Source of the DNA: Frateuria hangzhouensis
GTDB lineage: Bacteria > Pseudomonadota > Gammaproteobacteria > Xanthomonadales > Rhodanobacteraceae
DNA length: 64,000 nt
Assembly (NCBI RefSeq): GCF_026410505.1
Contig: NZ_JAPMIU010000011.1
Coordinates: forward strand, 62,001 to 126,000
Reading direction: 5' to 3'
Shown here: positions 9,501 through 17,899 of the stretch, piece by piece
Position numbering within the stretch: position 1 is the first letter of the stretch
Layout of the letters: each line of letters starts with the position of its first letter
The notes under the pieces: generated by a model
The model's input: only the letters and a program-made list of their open reading frames with translations
The model's database searches: none
What the model was told of the DNA's origin: nothing
Made by a program: the position numbers and the translations under genes

Positions 9501-10790
9501 CTCGTCGTGCACCACGCAGGTACCGCCGTTGAGCAGCGCGCCCCAGATTTCGAAGGTCGCCGCGTCGAAGCCCAGCGGGGCGGTATGCAGCACGCGCGGG
9601 CTCGCCAACAGGTCGACGTAGTCCACCTCGCGCACGAGCCGGATGATCGCCTGGTGCGCGATCTCCACGCCCTTGGGCGTGCCGGTCGAGCCTGAGGTGT
9701 ACATGACGTAGGCCAGCGCATGGCCGTCCACCGACGAGGGTGCCGGCCCGGCGGCGTCGCCGGCGCCTTCCAGTTGCGCGAGCCCGACCACGGGCGCGGC
9801 GATGCCCGGCAGCGCGGGTGTACCGGCCGTCGCGACCACCAGCGCCGCGTGGGCGTCGTTGATCGCGAAGGCCAGCCGCTCCGGCGGGTGGGTGGGATCC
9901 AGCGGCAGGTAGGCGGCACCGGCCTTCAGGATGCCCAGCAGCGCCACGATGGCGTCGGCCGAGCGTTCCAGCAGCATGGCCACCGCCGCGCCAGCGCCCA
10001 CGCCGGCGGCCTGCAGTGCCGCGGCCACCCGGTTGGCGCGCGCATCGAGCGCCGCATAGGACAGCCGTCCATCCGCCCATTCGACCGCGACTTCCTGCGG
10101 GTGCTGGCGGGCGACCTGGTCGAACAGGCCATGCACGGTATCGTGCACGTTGCGGGCGATGTCCGTGGCGTTCCATTCGCGCACCCGGCGCCGGTGTTCG
10201 GCCATGTCCATCGCCTGCACCTGCGCCAGGCGGGAGGCGCAGGCCAGCCCGCGCAGCACCTGCGCCAATCCGTTCGCCAGCACCGCGGCCATCGCCTCGT
10301 CCACCACTGGCGACAGGTAGTCCAGCTGCAGCGCGTCGCCGCCGGGCGTGATCGCCCACAGCAAAGGCCGTTCCGGCGAAGACGCCTGTGCCGGATCGAC
10401 CGTCCATTGGCCGATCACGCTGCACGCGGGCGGCGACGGCAGGCCGGCGTCACTGTCCGGCGCTGGATGGGTCAGCCAATGGTCGAGCGGCCCATCCTGA
10501 GGCACCTCGAAGACCGCCATGCCATCGGGCTGGCCGGGCGCGGCGATCGCGATGCGCGGTTTGCCGGTCAGGCGCGCCTCGAGCACGGCCAGCGCGGCGG
10601 TCATGATCGATGCGGGCGGAATGCCCAGCCGCGCCGCGCGCTGCGCGATCGAGTCCTGCAGGGCGGGTTCCAGCGGGCAGGCGAAGCGCCGCCGAGCCGG
10701 CTCGCCTCTGGCCGGAGGCATGCGCACCAGCGCGTCCAGCAGCGAAGCATCCACCTGCGCAGCGCGGCAACTTTCCAGAGAGATGGTCAT
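3501..10790 (-). CDS. Hybrid NRPS-PKS-aminotransferase (partial C, A, PCP, KS, AT, ACP, AMT)
   Basis: A 2429-residue megasynthase that should start the assembly line. Residues 1-190 look like the C-terminal half of a condensation domain without HHxxxDG. Then come an A domain (YTSGSTGTPKG near 362; pocket Asp kept in GFDAATFE; code by eye D-A-F-A-L-G-V-T-F, hydrophobic), PCP (ELGGNSL, Ser near 754), ketosynthase (815-1240; TACSTS Cys near 987, then EAHGTATPIGDPIE and SNLGHT), acyltransferase (GHSVG Ser near 1430; HAFHS indicates malonyl-CoA), ACP (LGLDSL near 1763), a long Ala/Pro/Gln linker, and a class III PLP aminotransferase (1920-2400; Lys in TYGKVVGGG near 2213). I see no ketoreductase or dehydratase. 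AMT after a PKS module is known from mycosubtilin and microcystin synthases, where it converts a beta-keto into a beta-amino group. Start 10790 (GGGAAG 8 nt upstream) is preferred to the in-frame ATG at 10910. Confidence 0.95.
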   Translation of the reverse strand: MTISLESCRAAQVDASLLDALVRMPPARGEPARRRFACPLEPALQDSIAQRAARLGIPPASIMTAALAVLEARLTGKPRIAIAAPGQPDGMAVFEVPQDGPLDHWLTHPAPDSDAGLPSPPACSVIGQWTVDPAQASSPERPLLWAITPGGDALQLDYLSPVVDEAMAAVLANGLAQVLRGLACASRLAQVQAMDMAEHRRRVREWNATDIARNVHDTVHGLFDQVARQHPQEVAVEWADGRLSYAALDARANRVAAALQAAGVGAGAAVAMLLERSADAIVALLGILKAGAAYLPLDPTHPPERLAFAINDAHAALVVATAGTPALPGIAAPVVGLAQLEGAGDAAGPAPSSVDGHALAYVMYTSGSTGTPKGVEIAHQAIIRLVREVDYVDLLASPRVLHTAPLGFDAATFEIWGALLNGGTCVVHDERIPSGKGLARTIDRHEVRVAFLTTALFNAIVDDDARHLGGLRQLLTGGEALSVPHVRRAQAALPELALSSVYGPTECTTFATHYPIPRDLPATQRSIPIGRPIANTTLEVLNARGEPVPAGVIGELYIGGLGLARGYLGQPQLTAERFVVHPWDDSAARLYRTGDLVHRLPDGRIDFVGRLDDQVKIRGYRIELGEIAAALQRIEGIRACAVLAREDRPGQKRLVAYYVADEPAPTPKSLRARLARHLPEFMVPVSYLQLDALPVTANGKLDRRALPAPDRRRPELAHPYAAPVGALEQTVCDLFANLLGLDQIGRADNFFELGGNSLLAMQLVARIHAELSPLPTITGFFGDPTPAAVAAGIEGGPSHALAAERLVRPRDPNAAQEPVAIIAMAGRFPGAGDVETFWRNLCAGQDSITFFAPEELDRSIPALQRDDPAYVPARGVIDGAEQFDAAFFGIPPREAELMDPQQRIFLELCWECMERAGHVPDAHAMPVGVFGGMYNATYFQHHLQPRPDLIDKLGAFQVMLANEKDFLATRVAHKLNLTGPAVSLNTACSTSLVAICQALDALRAGRCHMALAGGASITCPPRSGYLAQEGTMLSADGHTRSFSDDASGTVFSDGAAVVLLKRLSDALADGDPVYALIRGGAVNNDGGTKASFMAPSSAGQAAVIAMAHADAGVEARSISYVEAHGTATPIGDPIELEGLTRAFRHTTTDVGFCRLGSVKSNLGHTVMAAGAAGVIKTALALAERRLPATLHYRAPNPSIDLANSPFVVNDRLCDWTAGEAPLRAGVSSFGVGGTNAHVVMEEPPPRAPSEPAEGPQLLVLSARTSSALGAAATRLAEHLAVQPQINLADVGWTLAAGRKAFAHRIAVVASDVPEAVAKLASLETAAATARSHPARPGDVVFLFPGQGAQYPGMGRALYAGEPVFRETFDACAETLRATLGFDLREKVFADDAEALRQTAVTQPATFALEYALARLWMDTGIVPAAMIGHSVGEFVAATLAGVFELDDALRLVARRGALMQALPSGGMLSVRLPLAALGPRLPSDLSLAAENAPGACVVAGTHAAIERFRARLEAEGTACRPLRTSHAFHSAMMDPALAPFHAEVEKIALRAPRLPLVSTATGDWLDEAQATSADYWSEHMRRPVRFSTALGRVLDAPARVLLEVGPRATLGTLARQHPGAQRSHTVALASLSDTPAAEPAAVRLAVGQLWCRGIAIDPARFDRRSVRRRLRLPTYPFERQRYWVEARAADAPAAAEAAPVPSVIQPIAPSQNEELPMSTVAAPSADRRPAIVEQLKSAFEDVAGMDLADADGTTHFMELGLDSLMLTQMALHLSKVFPVKVTFRQLMADYSTLDRLAELIDGQLPAEAPPAAAATVALATVVPVPAPVPAATSLTAMAPQASTTGGYMQQVIAQQMQLMAQQLALLSGQAVAPAPVAAIPAVAPAAPSPASSSPASPAAASVAATDEEAALAHTRYDVKKAFGAIARIDTGACELSAHQQARLDRFAQRYVARTRKSKEYTEAHRPHMADPRVVNGFRPMLKEIVYQIVIGRSKGAHLWDLDGNEYVDALNGFGMSLFGWQPDFVLDAVREQLDLGYEIGPQHPLAGEVARLVCELTGHGRAALCNTGSEAVLGALRIARTVTGRETVVLFSGSYHGIIDEVIVRGTRKLKAVPAAPGILRNTAENVLVLDYGTPESLQIIRERAHELAAVLIEPVQSRRPDFQPVDFLKEVRAITAASGTLCIFDEIVTGFRAHPAGVQGLFGIQADIATYGKVVGGGYPIGVIAGKRPYMDALDGGAWQFGDDSQPTVGVTYFAGTFVRHPLALAAAKAALEHMKREGPALQERLNQRTAALAAELNAFCDERGAPILVKQFASVWKTQFLEDHPLQDLLFAMMRSRGIHILDNFPCFFTSAHSEADFAAIAQAYKESVVELQECDFLPRRAATSRTVMEAGRPPRPDARLGRDPQGNPCWFVPNPEQPGKYLKVGA

Positions 10791-11012
10791 GTCCGTGGCT
10801 TCCCGATCAGTAGCTGAGGGAATATCAGTGGCGTCCTGCGCAGACAGGTGGCGGCGCGGCGCGCGAACCGGCGCCGGCCACGGCATGCCAGCACTCCGAA
10901 CTCTGCCCATCGGCGTCGATGCAGGCCTGCGTGCATGTCCATGTCCTTCCGCCCCTTGCTGCTTGTCCCCTTGATCCCGATGGCGCCTTGGCCCGCCGCC
11001 GCAACCGCCCGC

Positions 11013-11840
11013 CTAGCTCCCGGCCTGGAAGGCGAACAACCACAGAATGGCCCCCTGCGCCGGCGCGCCGCGCCATGTCACCCGCCAGGTACCGGCGCGA
11101 TCGACCTGCCTTACCGCCACGGCACACTGCACACCGCTGCTGGGCGGCAGGTCGAGGAACCGTTCGATCACCTTGAAGCCCTGGTCGGGCACGGCGGTCA
11201 TGCGGTAGACGTAGGCGTCGCCCCACCACACGGCTACCAGCGTCGCCGGCCCGGTGGTGGTGACCTCGCCGCTGGTCAGTCCGGCTCCCGGCCAATTCCG
11301 GCCCAGCTTCCTGCCGATCCGGGCGACGGTGCCGGGAGCGGGGTAACTGGTGGCGACGTCCTGCAAGACGCCGGCATTGCGGATTTCGACGAAGGGCGCG
11401 CTTATCTCGCCGGCTGGCACGCCGGGCTTGGCCAGGCTGACCCGATGGTCGCTGCCGCCCTTTGCCGGGAGCGCGACATAGGCGGCCGTACCGAACCTGC
11501 CGCTGTATCCGCGATAGGTGATGCGCGGCCCCTGCTGCACCCAGGTGTTGCCGTAGTTGTCCGACGGAAGCGCAGCGTTGCCGTTATAGCCGCCCACCAG
11601 CACGAGCAGCGCGCTGCCCGACGCCTGCGTCCGGACCGGCCCGGCGATGGCCGGGGCGCTCCCCTGACCATCCGGCTGCGCCAGCAGTGTGTGGGCCCCC
11701 AGCGACGGGCCCTGCGCGTGCTTGGGCGCCGCCGTGGCGGCGTCCACGCACGTGCTGCCGGTTGCGATGGCCATCGTCACGGCGACGGCAACCGTCGCGC
11801 CGAAGCTGCTTGCCCTGGGCCGCCGGCGATTCTCGTACAC
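11013..11840 (-). CDS. Secreted protein of unknown family within the NRPS region
   Basis: A 275-residue protein starting at GTG 11840, chosen because a strong ribosome site (GGGAAGGGAGGGG) lies 5 nt upstream. The N-terminus has several Arg followed by a hydrophobic stretch ending near CVDAATAA, a plausible export signal. The mature part is rich in Gly, Ala, Val and Trp and looks like an all-beta secreted fold, but I recognise no family or catalytic motif. It lies on the same strand as the sugar genes and the synthase and about 220 bp before the synthase start, so it may be co-transcribed. A role in export, self-protection or surface attachment of the product is only a guess from position. Confidence 0.75.
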   Translation of the reverse strand: MYENRRRPRASSFGATVAVAVTMAIATGSTCVDAATAAPKHAQGPSLGAHTLLAQPDGQGSAPAIAGPVRTQASGSALLVLVGGYNGNAALPSDNYGNTWVQQGPRITYRGYSGRFGTAAYVALPAKGGSDHRVSLAKPGVPAGEISAPFVEIRNAGVLQDVATSYPAPGTVARIGRKLGRNWPGAGLTSGEVTTTGPATLVAVWWGDAYVYRMTAVPDQGFKVIERFLDLPPSSGVQCAVAVRQVDRAGTWRVTWRGAPAQGAILWLFAFQAGS

Positions 11841-11940
11841 GGGTACCCCTCCCTTCCCCTGGGTTGCCGCCTCGCTAGACCGGCGGCAACGTTGGCAACG
11901 TCAATGTTCTCCAGCGCGCTTTCCACGACGGTCCGCGCCA

Positions 11941-12768
11941 TCAGCTGAGCTGGAAATGGAACCCGTAATAGCGGTCGATCGAGTGATCGCTTTCGAACGG
12001 AATGCGCATGTAGCGTTCGAACGATTCCCAGCGATCGATCGCGGTGTAACCGGCCGCTTCCATCTCGGCCAGGAACCCCGGCAAGGCCATGACCCGATAG
12101 GGGCAGCTGCTGAAGCCGATCTGCTGCAAGGTGAAGAAGCTGCGGCTCGGATGCAGGGGCGTCACGTTGATCAGCACGTGGCGCGGCGGTTCGCGCAACG
12201 CGCGCAACATCTCCGGCAACGGGAAGCCCAGGTACTGCAGCACGCCGCTGGCCAGCAGGATGTCGCAGCCGTCGGCATCACCGCGCGACAGGGTGAACTT
12301 CAGCCTGCCGCCCGCGTCGTGCTCGCTGGCCCACGCGCGCCCGGCAGAAACCACCTCGGGCAGGTCGTACACCGTCCATTGCAGGTCGTCGGGATAGTTC
12401 AGGTACGACTGGAAGCCGTAATAGCTGATGCCGATATGGCCGCCCAGGTCGAACACCGTCCGGTGGCCGGACATCAACAACTGGGACAGCCAGAAGACCA
12501 CCGGGTAATCGCCGACCAGGATGGTGTCCAGGCGGTCGCGGTAGAGTGCTGCGGCACGCGGAAGGTCGAAGCCGGTGGGCATGGTCTTCGGCGCCTGGGC
12601 AAGCGCCTGCTCGAAGCTGGCATATACGCCGAAATAGCTGTTGTTGGGCAGCGTCCCGCGGTCGAACAACTTGCGGTACATCGGCTTGGCCAGCAACCGC
12701 AGGCCGGGCAGTTCCGCGCCGTCGTGCGCCATGCGCCGGAGGTTCCCGGAAAGGCCTTTCATCGGCAT
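11941..12768 (-). CDS. Putative methyltransferase, TIGR04325/LIC12133-like
   Basis: About 275 residues. The glycine motif FDLGGHIGISYYGF, then WTVYDLPEVV and LLASGVLQYLGFPLPEML, fit the SAM-binding region of the TIGR04325 putative methyltransferases that recur in surface-polysaccharide clusters; the family call is from memory. It probably methylates a sugar or a nascent carbohydrate, and tailoring of the peptide is an alternative. Three starts are possible (ATG 12786, 12768, 12762). I prefer 12768 because GGGGGA lies 8 nt upstream. It follows the EpsB-like transferase by about 100 nt on the same strand. Confidence 0.75.
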   Translation of the reverse strand: MPMKGLSGNLRRMAHDGAELPGLRLLAKPMYRKLFDRGTLPNNSYFGVYASFEQALAQAPKTMPTGFDLPRAAALYRDRLDTILVGDYPVVFWLSQLLMSGHRTVFDLGGHIGISYYGFQSYLNYPDDLQWTVYDLPEVVSAGRAWASEHDAGGRLKFTLSRGDADGCDILLASGVLQYLGFPLPEMLRALREPPRHVLINVTPLHPSRSFFTLQQIGFSSCPYRVMALPGFLAEMEAAGYTAIDRWESFERYMRIPFESDHSIDRYYGFHFQLS

Positions 12769-12872
12769 AAGCGTGGTCCCCCGCATGGGTTTCGGTTCAC
12801 CGGCCCGGAAGCGCTTCGCTGGCGGGCTCCCGCAATCTCGAACATGGCGCTCGAAACGAACGGACTGCCGTC

Positions 12873-14270
12873 CTAGCGCGCACCCTTCCCGAACAGCACC
12901 ACTTCCACGGTCTGGATCAGGATCAGCATGTCGAACAGCAGGTTGTGGTTCTTGACGTAGTACAGGTCGTACTTGAGCTTCTCGGCCGCGTCCTCCTCGG
13001 ACGCGCCGTACGGGTAGCGCAGTTGCGCCCAGCCGGCCAGGCCCGGCTTGAGGCAATGGCGCAGGTTGTAATAGGTGATCTTCTTGCCGAGGTCGGCGAC
13101 GAACTGCGGGCGCTCCGGACGCGGACCGATGAAGCTCATCTCGCCCTTGAACACGTTCCAGATCTGCGGCAGCTCGTCGAGCCGCACCTTGCGGATCAGC
13201 CGGCCCACGCGGGTGACACGGTCGTCGCCGGCCTTGGCCCAGCGCGCCACGCCGTCCATCTCGGCATCGGTGCGCATGCTGCGGAACTTCACCAGCCAGA
13301 ACGTGCGGCCGCGCGCGCCGACGCGCTCCTGCCGGTAGAACACCGGCTGGCCGGGGCCTGATTCGATGCGGATGGCCAGCATCACCAGCAGCATCAGCGG
13401 CCAGGTCAGCAGCAATACCCAGAACGAGGCGATGAGATCGAAGCTGCGCTTGGTGAACAGGCGCACGGGGGTGGCGTTGAAGCCGCCCGAGTACACCAAC
13501 CACGAGGGGTGGGTCAGTGACAGCTGCACGCGGCCGGCCTCGCGCTCGAAGAAAGTGGTCAGGTCGGTGACCAGGATGCCGAGCTGGCGGCACTCGAGCA
13601 GTTCCTCCATCAGCACGCTGCCGCGACGGTCCTCGACGCCGACCACGATCTCGTCCACTTCGTGCTGCTCGGCCCATTCGCACAGCGAAGGGCCCGGCGA
13701 CACCAGCAGGCCGGCCGGTAACGCGACCGTCTCGCCCGGGCAGGGCACGAAACCGACCAGCGAAAAGCCCCGCCGATCGGACCGGCGGCGCAGGCGGCCG
13801 TGGATCTGCGCCGCCCGTTCACCGGCTCCGAGCACGAGGATGCGGCGCTTGAAGGCCTCCACTTCCACCAGCCGCAGGAACCCGGCGCGGAAGGCAGTCA
13901 CGACGGCGAAGCCAAGCACCAGCGCAATGCCGAGCACGCCGCGGCCCACATACGCCTGCGGTACTACGTAGTAGGTCACGATCAGGGCGAAGCCGCCCAG
14001 CGCAAAGCCGATCGCCTGGCGCGCCAGCAGGCCGAACCAGTTGGCGCGCATGTAGGTCTGGTATTGGCCCAGGGCACCCAGGCCCAGCATGATCAGGACG
14101 GCGAAGACCACCGCCTGGGCGGGCAGGTACCGGATGAATTCGTCGACTTCCTCCGGTTCGCTGAAGCGCAGGTAGGTCGCCGCGTACATCGAGGCGACCA
14201 GCAGCAGCAGTTCGGCGATCCCCAGCAGAAGCAGCCAGCGTACGGTCTGTCGGTGCAGGAAACGAAGCAT
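12873..14270 (-). CDS. Undecaprenyl-phosphate sugar-1-phosphate transferase, EpsB_2/TIGR03013-like
   Basis: A 465-residue polyprenyl glycosylphosphotransferase expected in the inner membrane, where it would load the first sugar phosphate onto undecaprenyl phosphate. Four N-terminal membrane segments (about 10-135) lead into a Rossmann-like region (ILVLGAGERAAQIHGRL), a further membrane segment near residue 290, and a C-terminal bacterial sugar transferase domain with VFYRQERVGARGR, FRSMRTDAE, KVRLDELPQIWNVFKGEMS and GPRPERP. The architecture matches the TIGR03013 type often found in EPS loci. A candidate promoter lies at 14335-14363, so this gene may head a transcript that continues into the methyltransferase and possibly the synthases. 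Confidence 0.9.
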   Translation of the reverse strand: MLRFLHRQTVRWLLLLGIAELLLLVASMYAATYLRFSEPEEVDEFIRYLPAQAVVFAVLIMLGLGALGQYQTYMRANWFGLLARQAIGFALGGFALIVTYYVVPQAYVGRGVLGIALVLGFAVVTAFRAGFLRLVEVEAFKRRILVLGAGERAAQIHGRLRRRSDRRGFSLVGFVPCPGETVALPAGLLVSPGPSLCEWAEQHEVDEIVVGVEDRRGSVLMEELLECRQLGILVTDLTTFFEREAGRVQLSLTHPSWLVYSGGFNATPVRLFTKRSFDLIASFWVLLLTWPLMLLVMLAIRIESGPGQPVFYRQERVGARGRTFWLVKFRSMRTDAEMDGVARWAKAGDDRVTRVGRLIRKVRLDELPQIWNVFKGEMSFIGPRPERPQFVADLGKKITYYNLRHCLKPGLAGWAQLRYPYGASEEDAAEKLKYDLYYVKNHNLLFDMLILIQTVEVVLFGKGAR

Positions 14271-14334
14271 GTCCCTATCCCCGTTCGCGTTACGTACAGC
14301 GGGGAGGGAACGCTACATCCGGTTGAGGTTGCTG

Positions 14335-14363
14335 TCCATAGCATTAAGTAAATATTTTTTCAA
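14335..14363 (-). promoter_or_regulatory. Candidate sigma-70 promoter upstream of the EpsB-like gene
   Basis: Read on the minus strand: TTGAAA (14363-14358), a 17-nt spacer and TATGGA (14340-14335), in a markedly A/T-rich island (14335-14370) within otherwise GC-rich DNA. It is about 65 nt before the start at 14270. The -35 box is good and the -10 is only a partial match. It would separate the sugar-transferase/synthase transcript from the dehydrogenase-epimerase-PPTase transcript. Confidence 0.4.
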
Positions 14364-14411
14364 TACACGAAATTGGGCATTCGTTCACGTTTTGGCAACC
14401 TCGACAATGAT

Positions 14412-15212
14412 TCACCTGCCCGGCCCGCTCCCGCCAAACCCGTCTGCGCCCGCCGCCCGGCCCGCCCCGGAGGGCAGGTAGAGCCGGTAGCGCACCGTCT
14501 CCAACGAGGTCGCGAGCGAGCCAAGCCGGTCGCCGGGAAGCGCCAGGTCGAAGGCGCGGCAGGGCGGCTCGCCGCTGTTCGACGGCGGCACCACCGGCTC
14601 CCCGGGCACCACGCCGAATGCCGCGGGCGCCTGCGCCAGCCCGGTGCCGAATGCCTTGAGCACCGCCTCCTTGCGCGTCCACAGTTGCAGCAGCGCCCGC
14701 TCACGCTGCGCGGGCGGCAGTGCGTGCATGGCTTGGGCCTCCTCCGGCGTGCAAATGGCCGGCAGCAGCCCGTCCATGGACGCCCGTGGCGGCCACCGCT
14801 CCAGATCCACGCCCAGCAACCGCGTCGCGCCCACGGCAACGAGCACGTCCGGGCCGCTGTGGCTCAGGCTGGTGGCCAGCGGCGTGCCGGGAAGGTTCGG
14901 CTGGCCGGAAGGAAGAAAGCGCAACGGGACCCCGTCCGGATTTCGCTCGAGGCAGACCGCCAGCACCACCCGCCACAGCGCATGGGCGAGCACGTAGGCG
15001 TGGCGATCGCGGTCGAAGCGGAAGCGCGCCGCACGGCTGCGCTCCCCCGGATCGAGCAGCCCGGCGGCGGCTGTTTCGAAGGCGCTCCACGCGGTGGTGT
15101 CGAAAAACACCACGCTGACGTCACTGCCCTGGCGCGGTGCCAGGCCGGAGGCCAGCAAGGCCCGCCGGGCGTGGCCGGCAAAGTCATCCGGGCCGGCGGT
15201 GGCCTGGATCAT
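14412..15212 (-). CDS. 4'-phosphopantetheinyl transferase, Sfp type
   Basis: A 266-residue enzyme that transfers phosphopantetheine from CoA to the carrier-domain Ser, converting apo- to holo-PCP/ACP. Sfp-type motifs are visible: a central LSHSGPDVLVAVG segment, GVDLERW (Mg-binding) and WTRKEAVLKAFGTGL (W-x-x-K-E-A-x-x-K). Its length is typical of the Sfp/EntD class rather than the small AcpS class. Start ATG 15212 is 16 nt downstream of the epimerase stop, so it is probably part of that transcript. It very probably activates the three carrier domains of the adjacent synthases, which ties the sugar genes and the assembly line into one locus. Confidence 0.9.
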   Translation of the reverse strand: MIQATAGPDDFAGHARRALLASGLAPRQGSDVSVVFFDTTAWSAFETAAAGLLDPGERSRAARFRFDRDRHAYVLAHALWRVVLAVCLERNPDGVPLRFLPSGQPNLPGTPLATSLSHSGPDVLVAVGATRLLGVDLERWPPRASMDGLLPAICTPEEAQAMHALPPAQRERALLQLWTRKEAVLKAFGTGLAQAPAAFGVVPGEPVVPPSNSGEPPCRAFDLALPGDRLGSLATSLETVRYRLYLPSGAGRAAGADGFGGSGPGR

Positions 15213-15228
15213 CGCCGGCAGCGTGGCG

Positions 15229-16289
<1,061 letters not shown>

Positions 16290-16290
<1 letters not shown>

Positions 16291-17567
16291 CAGAGCCTCC
16301 CGTCGACTGCCTCGCGCGGCAGCACGTACTTGACGTCATAGACCACCGACGCCGGCTTGCCGAACGCACGCACGCCCTCGGCCCCCAGCGCCACGAACTG
16401 TCTGTGTCCCACCGCCACGATGACCGCGTCGTAGCCGCCCGGCGTGGGCTGCTCCACCGGTACCAGGCCGTACTCGTGGTGGGCGTCGTCGGCGTTCACC
16501 CAGGGATCGTGCACGTCCACCTGCGCGTTGTAGCTGCGCAGCGCCTGCACGATGTCGACCACGCGCGTGTTGCGCAGGTCCGGGCAGTTCTCCTTGAACG
16601 CCAGCCCCAGCAGCAGCACCCGCGCGTTCACCGGATTGATGCCCTTGCGCACCATCAGCCGGATCACTTCGCTGGCGATGTACGGCCCCATGCCGTCGTT
16701 GGTGCGCCGGCCGGCCAGGATCACGTCCGGGTGGTGGCCGACCTCCTGCGCCTTGTGGGTGAGGTAATAGGGATCGACGCTGATGCAATGGCCGCCGACC
16801 AGCCCGGGCCGGAACGGCAGGAAGTTCCACTTGGTGCCGGCCGCCTGCAGCACCTCCAGCGTGTCGATGCCCAGTTTGTTGAACAGGATCGCCAAATCGT
16901 TGACCAACGCGATATTGAGATCGCGCTGGGTGTTCTCGATCACCTTGGCCGCCTCGGCCACCTTGATGCAACTGGCCCGATGGGTGCCGGCGGTGATGAT
17001 CGAGCCGTACAGGCGGTTGACGAAATCGGCGGCCTCCGGGGTCGAGCCGGAGGTGACCTTGAGGATGCCGGTGACGCGGTGCTGCTTGTCGCCGGGGTTG
17101 ATCCGCTCCGGGCTGTAGCCGGCGAAGAAATCGCGGTTGAAGGTCAGCCCCGACCCGCTGGCGAGGATCGGCACGCAGACCTCTTCGGTGCAGCCCGGAT
17201 ATACGGTCGACTCGTACACCACCACGTCGCCCGGCTTGAGTACCTGGCTCAGGGTCTGGCTGGCACGGATCAGCGGCGTGAGGTCGGGCCGCTTGGCCGT
17301 GTCGATCGGCGTGGGCACGGTGACGATGTAGACGTTGCACTCGCGCAGGTCGTCCAGCCGCGTGCTGAAATCCAACCGCGTGGAAGCGGCCAGCTCGGCC
17401 GCGTCCACCTCGAGCGTGCTGTCGCGGCCGGCGCGCAGCTCGTCCACCCGCGCGGCGTTGATGTCGAACCCCAGGGTCGCGTAGCGCTTGCCGAATTCCA
17501 CCGCCAGCGGCAGCCCGACATAACCCAGTCCGACGACGGCGATCTTGCTGTCTTCCAGAGTCTGCAT
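16290..17567 (-). CDS. tviB: UDP-N-acetylhexosamine 6-dehydrogenase, TviB/WbpO family
   Basis: A 425-residue UDP-sugar dehydrogenase with an N-terminal NAD site ([19 protein letters not shown]), PTPI and ESTVYPG, a middle domain with [20 protein letters not shown], the catalytic Cys in [16 protein letters not shown], and a C-terminal UDP-binding domain ([16 protein letters not shown]). It oxidises the C6 hydroxyl of UDP-GlcNAc or UDP-GalNAc to the uronic acid with two NAD+. Start ATG 17567 is preceded by AGGGACG. It is the first gene of a dehydrogenase-epimerase-PPTase string. Confidence 0.92.
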
Positions 17568-17899
17568 GCGATACGTCCCTGACGAATGCTGCACCCGACA
17601 GCCGGATGGCGTGCCGGAAAAAACGGAAGCAGGGTGATGCGATGTCCGAGGATGCGCCGGGAGCGTCCCGGCCCGGTCGCGCAAGCGCGCGACCGCTGGC
17701 GATGCGAACCCCTCGTCCCCCTGTACTGACCGCCAACGCTGGCGTCCGGTATACAGCCGCAATGAGCCGGTTATCAAGTCCTCCCGCTGACGCCGCAACG
17801 GCCCGGCTGGCATAATGGGCGGCCCGAATTCCCCCAGCGCGCCTCCGATCGACGCCGATGCGTCCGGCAGGCTGCGCTCCCAGACCGGACGGTATTTCC
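17568..17899. other. Divergent intergenic region, tviB / fpr
   Basis: This 332-bp stretch has no gene I can support. It should hold the promoters of the minus-strand sugar/NRPS locus and of the plus-strand ferredoxin reductase. I see no convincing -35/-10 pair, terminator or operator. Short open frames here have unconvincing composition. Confidence 0.5.

Noticed and set aside
3531-9695. A 2054-codon open frame on the plus strand, opposite the megasynthase
   Set aside because: It is an antisense shadow: high third-position GC removes stop codons on the other strand. The translation is His/Arg/Gln-rich without any domain, while the minus strand has a full set of catalytic motifs.
10791-10910. 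Upstream start (ATG 10910) for the megasynthase
   Set aside because: The extra 40 residues are Arg/Pro/Ala-rich and no ribosome site precedes them; ATG 10790 has GGGAAG at good spacing.
12787-13683. A longer start for the methyltransferase at 13683
   Set aside because: It would overlap most of the sugar-transferase gene in another frame; the extra sequence is Arg-rich shadow.
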